Shown here one piece after another: positions 39,430 through 43,231 of a stretch of DNA of 43,231 nucleotides. The notes under the pieces were generated by a model. The model was not told the origin of the DNA. It searched no databases and saw nothing but the letters and a program-made list of their open reading frames with translations. The DNA comes from Treponemataceae bacterium (GTDB lineage Bacteria > Spirochaetota > Spirochaetia > Treponematales > Treponemataceae). The stretch spans positions 1-43,231 of the forward strand of contig JAKSTU010000020.1 of the NCBI GenBank assembly GCA_024402435.1. Direction: 5' to 3'. Each line of letters opens with the position of its first letter. Position 1 is the stretch's first letter. A program made the translations under genes and the position numbers.

Positions 39430-41880
39430 TCAGTCCAGTTTCAGAATCATCTGGAGGACGCGCTTTACGCTGGTTTTTACATCAGTTTCGGAAAGCCGTC
39501 CGTCTTCCATTGCGGCAAGCAGTTCTTCCGGGAATCCGGCAGCCATTTTTACGTCGTTTCCCGCCGCAACTTCGCGCCAATGTTCACCGCGTGTCCACCA
39601 GTCAGTGCATACAAGTCCTTTGTAACCCCACTCGCCGCGGAGAATGTCCGTAAGCAGTTCCCGGTTTTCCGAAGTGTGTATACCGTTCACAATGTTATAC
39701 GCGCTCATTATTACCCAAGGATCCGCTTCTTTTACACACTGTTCGAATCCGCGGAGATATATTTCCCTTGCAGCCCGCTCGCTCACGATTGAATCGCTGT
39801 TCTTGCGGTTCGTTTCCTTGTTGTTGAATGCAAAGTGTTTCGGTGTTGCGGCAATTCCCTGAGACTGAACGCCTTTTACCACAGCTGCCGCCATGGAGCC
39901 GGTTACAAAGGGATCTTCTGAATAATACTCAAAGTTTCTTCCGCAAAGAGGACTTCTGTGAATGTTCATTCCCGGAGCAAGCCAGATTCCCGCATTGTTT
40001 TCTTTCACTTCTTTTGCAACAGCTTCTCCGTAAGCCCGGGCGTAATCCAGATTCCATGAGGATGCGATTGTGGTAGCGCAGGGCCATGCAGTTGTGTGAA
40101 CACCGCATTCAGGAGCAATGCGCATTCCTGCAGGACCGTCCGCAGTCATGATGTTGGGAATCTGGAATCTTGGATTGTTGCCAATGCCGAAAGTGTTGCC
40201 GACTCCGGTAAGAGGCTGACCTCCGAGAATCCAGGCCCAGTCTTCCTTTGAAAGCAGATTAACAAAATCATCCAAAGTGATTTTTCCTTCAGCCACATTC
40301 ATCAGAGTAGGGCGGGGATTTCTCCACTGGTCAAAGACATAAGCGTGGTTTTCGTAGCGGACTTTGGGCGTAAGTGCTTCAAGTGTTTCAGGAGTTTTGA
40401 AGATTTCAGGACGTTCCCAAGACTGATAATCAGAAGTTTCAAGCTTTTTGAAAGATCCGTCAGAAGTCATGCGGCGGCTGAGTTTTTTTGGAGCAAGTTT
40501 TTCCGAGAGCTGCTTTACAATTCTGTTTTCACTCAGAACAAGGGACTTTGCCTCGGCAAGATTTGCGGAAGAATTTCCGAAGAAAATCCGGTATTCACCT
40601 TTTTCCATAATCCATGCTGATTTTGCCACTGCTCCTTCATCATCGTAACTTGCCATGCGGGAAGAATCAAACGAAAGTTCAAGAACGCAGGATTCGCCCG
40701 GGGCAAGAAGAGGTGTTTTTTTGAAAGCGGCCAGTTCGAGAGCCGGTTTTTCAAGGCGACCTTTCGGAGAAGATGTGTAAACCTGCACAACTTCTTTTCC
40801 GCCGGCTTTTCCCGTGTTTGTAACACGCACTGCAATGCGCACTTTTTCTTCGTCCGCTTCTTCGTTGATGCTTTGGATTTTGAAAGTCGTGTAGCTCAGT
40901 CCGAATCCGAAGGGATAATTCACCCGTTCCATTTTTCCGGGCACGGTACTGAAGTAACGGTAACCTACAAAAATGTCTTCCACATATTCCACTCTGTCGT
41001 TGAAATCGTGGAAAGTGTCGGAAGAAGGATAATCTGCAAGATCTTTTGCAAATGTGTCAGTAAGTTTTCCGCTGGGACTTTCGGTTCCGCAGAAAATGTC
41101 CGCCGCGGCACAGGCTCCTTCAAGCCCGCCCTGACCGATGTACAGAACGCTTTCAATCTGCGGTTCCTCTTTGAACCAGTCTGTGTCCACCATGCCGCCC
41201 ACGTTCAAAAGGACTGCAATGTGTTTGAAGTGTTTTTTTGCGGCCGCAACCATTGCAGCTTCTTCGTCTGAAAGATAAAAATCGCCTTTCTGGAAAACGA
41301 CTTCGCCTGCTTCTTCAAGTGAGCTTTCGTTGACCCAGGGATTTGATTCCATGGCTTCAGTATGGATTTCTTTGCCCAGGTCGCAGTAACGGTCCCAGCC
41401 TTCGCCTGAAAAGCGGCAGATTGCAACAACAGCAGTGTCTGAAAACTTTGCGGCGGCTTCAAGCTGGGCTTCAGAAAGGGCAGGCTCACGTGTCATTCCC
41501 GGAGCGGTACCTGCGTTGTGCTGTCTTGAAACTTCCGCAGCATAAAAATCATGGAGTCCGTCATAAAGCTGAATTTCTCCGGAAGCTGATTTTTCGGAAA
41601 ATGCTTCGTAAAGAGTGCGCACGTATTTTGTGTACACATCACCGCTTCCGCCGCCGCCTTTTATGTATTCTTCTGAAGCTTTTCCCAGAAGAACGATTTT
41701 GTTGTTCCGTGATTTTTTGTTGATCGGAAGAAAACCGGAATCATTTTTCAGCAGGACGATTCCTTCCCGTGCGATTTTTCTGGAAAGTTCAATATGTGCT
41801 TTTGAACACGAAATTCTTGCGCCGTCTTCACCAAGCGGGAGACAAGGCTGGTATTTATGGCGAAACCATTTGTTTGACAT
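39430..41880 (-). CDS. GH3 beta-glucosidase with permuted domain order
   Basis: 816 residues without a signal peptide. The C-terminal-type GH3 domain comes first (AREGIVLLKNDSGFLPI near 35 to about 300), then a fibronectin-III-like domain (YPFGFGLSYTTFKI, near 320-440), then the catalytic TIM-barrel domain (about 510-816) with DGPAGMR, KHFAFNNKETNR and the nucleophile Asp in GLVCTDWW. Most GH3 enzymes have the barrel first; the swapped order is known from rumen beta-glucosidases of Ruminococcus and Butyrivibrio. AAGGA precedes the ATG. Predicted to hydrolyse imported beta-glucosides. Confidence 0.9.
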   Translation of the reverse strand: MSNKWFRHKYQPCLPLGEDGARISCSKAHIELSRKIAREGIVLLKNDSGFLPINKKSRNNKIVLLGKASEEYIKGGGGSGDVYTKYVRTLYEAFSEKSASGEIQLYDGLHDFYAAEVSRQHNAGTAPGMTREPALSEAQLEAAAKFSDTAVVAICRFSGEGWDRYCDLGKEIHTEAMESNPWVNESSLEEAGEVVFQKGDFYLSDEEAAMVAAAKKHFKHIAVLLNVGGMVDTDWFKEEPQIESVLYIGQGGLEGACAAADIFCGTESPSGKLTDTFAKDLADYPSSDTFHDFNDRVEYVEDIFVGYRYFSTVPGKMERVNYPFGFGLSYTTFKIQSINEEADEEKVRIAVRVTNTGKAGGKEVVQVYTSSPKGRLEKPALELAAFKKTPLLAPGESCVLELSFDSSRMASYDDEGAVAKSAWIMEKGEYRIFFGNSSANLAEAKSLVLSENRIVKQLSEKLAPKKLSRRMTSDGSFKKLETSDYQSWERPEIFKTPETLEALTPKVRYENHAYVFDQWRNPRPTLMNVAEGKITLDDFVNLLSKEDWAWILGGQPLTGVGNTFGIGNNPRFQIPNIMTADGPAGMRIAPECGVHTTAWPCATTIASSWNLDYARAYGEAVAKEVKENNAGIWLAPGMNIHRSPLCGRNFEYYSEDPFVTGSMAAAVVKGVQSQGIAATPKHFAFNNKETNRKNSDSIVSERAAREIYLRGFEQCVKEADPWVIMSAYNIVNGIHTSENRELLTDILRGEWGYKGLVCTDWWTRGEHWREVAAGNDVKMAAGFPEELLAAMEDGRLSETDVKTSVKRVLQMILKLD

Positions 41881-41934
41881 GTATAAAATCCTTTCAGATA
41901 ACGATTCGGAACAGAAAGTCCGGTAATTCGCCTA

Positions 41935-41940
41935 ATTATA
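41935..41940 (-). promoter_or_regulatory. -10 element of the GH3 gene
   Basis: TATAAT on the minus strand, 55 nt upstream of the start codon. No convincing -35 is seen. Confidence 0.4.
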
Positions 41941-42072
41941 ATGCAGCATACTGATTATTTCCATGAACAAAATTCCGTTTTCGTGTGAAAACTTCGGTTC
42001 GTGACGCGGGTTTTTGCGGGGTGCGGGGACGAATCTGTGGAAAAATCAAGCTTTTCGTGATAACCTTTAGGC

Positions 42073-42876
42073 ATGAAAAGAATTGTTTGTGCATTGGCTG
42101 TCGCACTTTTGTGCAGTTCACTTTTTGCAGAGCGGCTTTATAAAGAACTGATTTCCGACGGAGAAATCATTTATAAATGGGTAGATATTTCTTCTGAAGA
42201 ATTGTTTGAATATGAATACGATTCCAAAGGTTCTGAAAGTTCTGAAGAATGGTGTGATTATGATTCGGAGGGGAATGTGATTCATACCAAGTATTCTGAT
42301 GGTTCTGAAGATTGGTGTGACTATGATTCCAAGGGGAATGTGATTCATATCAAGTATTCTGATGGTTCTGAAACATGGTCTGACTACGATTCCAATGGAA
42401 ATGAGATTCATACCAAGTATTCTGATGGTTTTGAAACATGGTGTGACTACGATTCCAAGGGAAATATGATTCATTTCAAGGATTCTTATGGCTATGAAGT
42501 ATGGCTTGTCTATGATTCCAAGGGAAATATGATTCATTTCAAGGATTCTTATGGTTCTGAGGAAGACTACGATTCCAATGGAAATGTAATTCATTTAAAG
42601 TTTTCTTATGGCTATGAAACATGGCATGACTACGATTCCAATGGAAATGAGATTCATTTCAAGGATTCTGATGGTTCTGAAACATGGTCTGACTACGATT
42701 CCAAGGGAAATGAGATTCATACCAAGTATTCTGATGGTTTTGAAACATGGTGTGACTACGATTCCAAGGGAAATAAAATTCATTACAAGTCATCTTATGG
42801 CTCTGAAGAATGGTATGAATACGAATACGATTCCAATGGCAGAATAACTAAAAAAACAACATACAAACCCATCTGA
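42073..42876 (+). CDS. Secreted protein with nine 21-residue tandem repeats
   Basis: 267 residues. The signal peptide runs to about residue 19 (LFA-ER). From about residue 62 the protein is a tandem array of DYDSKGNxIHxKYSDGxETWC units: eight of 21 residues, one shortened by two, and a partial last unit. This resembles RHS/YD- or MORN-like beta-strand repeats. Repeats 3 and 8 differ by one base over 63 bp, showing recent duplication or conversion. Probably a periplasmic or surface protein; function unknown. There is no Shine-Dalgarno; TAACCT ends 6 nt before the ATG. Confidence 0.75.
   Translation: MKRIVCALAVALLCSSLFAERLYKELISDGEIIYKWVDISSEELFEYEYDSKGSESSEEWCDYDSEGNVIHTKYSDGSEDWCDYDSKGNVIHIKYSDGSETWSDYDSNGNEIHTKYSDGFETWCDYDSKGNMIHFKDSYGYEVWLVYDSKGNMIHFKDSYGSEEDYDSNGNVIHLKFSYGYETWHDYDSNGNEIHFKDSDGSETWSDYDSKGNEIHTKYSDGFETWCDYDSKGNKIHYKSSYGSEEWYEYEYDSNGRITKKTTYKPI
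42256..42819 (+). repeat. 63-bp tandem coding repeats
   Basis: Nine in-frame copies inside the secreted repeat protein; unit 5 lacks 6 bp. Unit boundaries fall at GACTACGATTCCAA. The near-identity of distant units suggests slippage or recombination. Confidence 0.85.
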
Positions 42877-42944
42877 AACCTGCAAGTTTGTGTTCAATAA
42901 GAATACGGCCTGTGTCATGCTGGATTTGATTCACTGGCGGGGCG

Positions 42945-43136
42945 CGACGTGACAAAGCGGGCGTTTGCAGCCGGGCGTTGCGGGCCGGCGTTTGAGGCCC
43001 GCTGGAATGGGGTGTGGAGGCAACGGTCCGGCCTGGGAGGGCTGGACGGTGCCGACCAGGGGAAAGGCTTTTCCCCTCAAAAAAATCCTCGGCTTCAGAA
43101 AGTCCTTTTACAGTATCCGGCCAGAAGTAGACTGTA
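42945..43136. repeat. GC-rich island with four consecutive hairpins
   Basis: Markedly richer in G and C than the rest of the window. Stems: GCGGGCC / GGCCCGC (42980 / 42996), GTCCGGCC / GGCTGGAC (43026 / 43041), AGGGGAAA / TTTCCCCT (43059 / 43071), and TACAGT / ACTGTA (43109 / 43131). Open frames across it look spurious. It abuts the truncated DUF3795 reading frame. It may be a mobile repeat or a structured RNA; I cannot name a family. Confidence 0.6.
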
Positions 43137-43211
43137 TTAATTGTTTACAGTTGCAAGACGAGCTTCGCAGGTTTCGCAGTTTAATCCGCAGTATGCAGTA
43201 TATTTATTCAT
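43137..43211 (-). pseudogene. Truncated 5' end of a DUF3795 gene
   Basis: A minus-strand ATG at 43211 with GGAGGG 5 nt upstream encodes MNKYTAYCGLNCETCEAR and six more residues (24 in all) before TAA. The AYCGLNCETC Cys motif and following LATVNN are the start of the DUF3795 family, whose members run to well over 100 residues. The reading frame stops at the border of the GC-rich island, and no continuation is seen beyond it in any frame. Probably broken by insertion or deletion. Confidence 0.6.
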
Positions 43212-43231
43212 AATTTCCCTCCAGAATCTCT

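Noticed and set aside
42118..42594. 158-codon antisense frame with repeated MNHISLGIV units
   Set aside because: It is the reverse reading of the 63-bp repeats of the secreted protein; periodicity alone explains it.
42945..43136. Integron attC site
   Set aside because: Hairpins and GTTG/CAAC pieces are present, but the expected RYYYAAC then GTTRRRY order and spacing was not found.
42949..43213. Plus-strand frames of 63 and 82 codons in the GC-rich island
   Set aside because: High GC removes stop codons; no Shine-Dalgarno, and the frames run through hairpins.

Overview
The window looks like a chromosome segment of a gut or rumen spirochaete, most likely a Treponema. This rests on gene content and was not checked by a search. 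The supporting genes are a treponemal-style outer-membrane protein ending in Phe, spirochaete-type lipoproteins with relaxed lipoboxes, a Bmp/PnrA-type nucleoside ABC transporter, a TPP-riboswitch-controlled thiamine transporter next to rplM-rpsI, a desulfoferrodoxin with ferritin (anaerobe), and plant-glycan enzymes including a GH3 enzyme with permuted domains.

Layout. 1-4.4 kb: outer-membrane protein, galactokinase, an orphan regulator with an N-terminal HTH and C-terminal receiver, and recX. 4.5-9.2 kb (minus strand): rplM-rpsI with their own promoter and long leader, preceded by thiBPQ under a TPP riboswitch that includes the ribosome-binding site. 9.2-16 kb: yhbY, a YczE-type membrane protein, then a minus-strand methyltransferase / TauE / acetolactate synthase group, then a GH36 alpha-galactosidase followed by a CBS-type family II pyrophosphatase. 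17.7-21.2 kb: an autoregulated-looking DUF6442-XRE-SGNH operon and an AT-rich DUF4143 ATPase lying between 101-bp direct repeats. 21.2-25.5 kb: an InlB-repeat lipoprotein and a three-gene signalling operon (NarL-type regulator, lipoprotein-type histidine kinase, small membrane protein). 25.5-34.6 kb: xpt, a Bmp-type ABC transporter (nucleoside/purine salvage), an ArsC-like protein without its cysteine, an HtrA protease and uvrB. 34.8-36.6 kb: thrS. 36.65-37.9 kb: an IS3-family element. 38.5-43.2 kb: desulfoferrodoxin-ferritin, permuted GH3 beta-glucosidase, a secreted 21-residue-repeat protein, and a GC-rich hairpin island beside a truncated DUF3795 gene.

Most notable observations. (1) The thrS leader is almost entirely one hairpin with a 5-bp stem and a 7-nt loop GUUGUAA, which is the anticodon-arm shape of tRNA-Thr(UGU). 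It sits between a good promoter and the Shine-Dalgarno, suggesting autoregulation by anticodon mimicry. (2) Several genes have a -10-like hexamer only 5-7 nt before the ATG and no Shine-Dalgarno, so they may be leaderless. (3) Two promoters carry twin palindromic operators. (4) Intergenic DNA holds several families of structured repeats, one with compensatory stem changes between copies.

The genes fit an anaerobic, saccharolytic, auxotrophic lifestyle: galactoside and beta-glucoside breakdown feeding galactokinase, import of thiamine and nucleosides, and superoxide reduction with iron storage. No rRNA or tRNA gene and no CRISPR array was seen.
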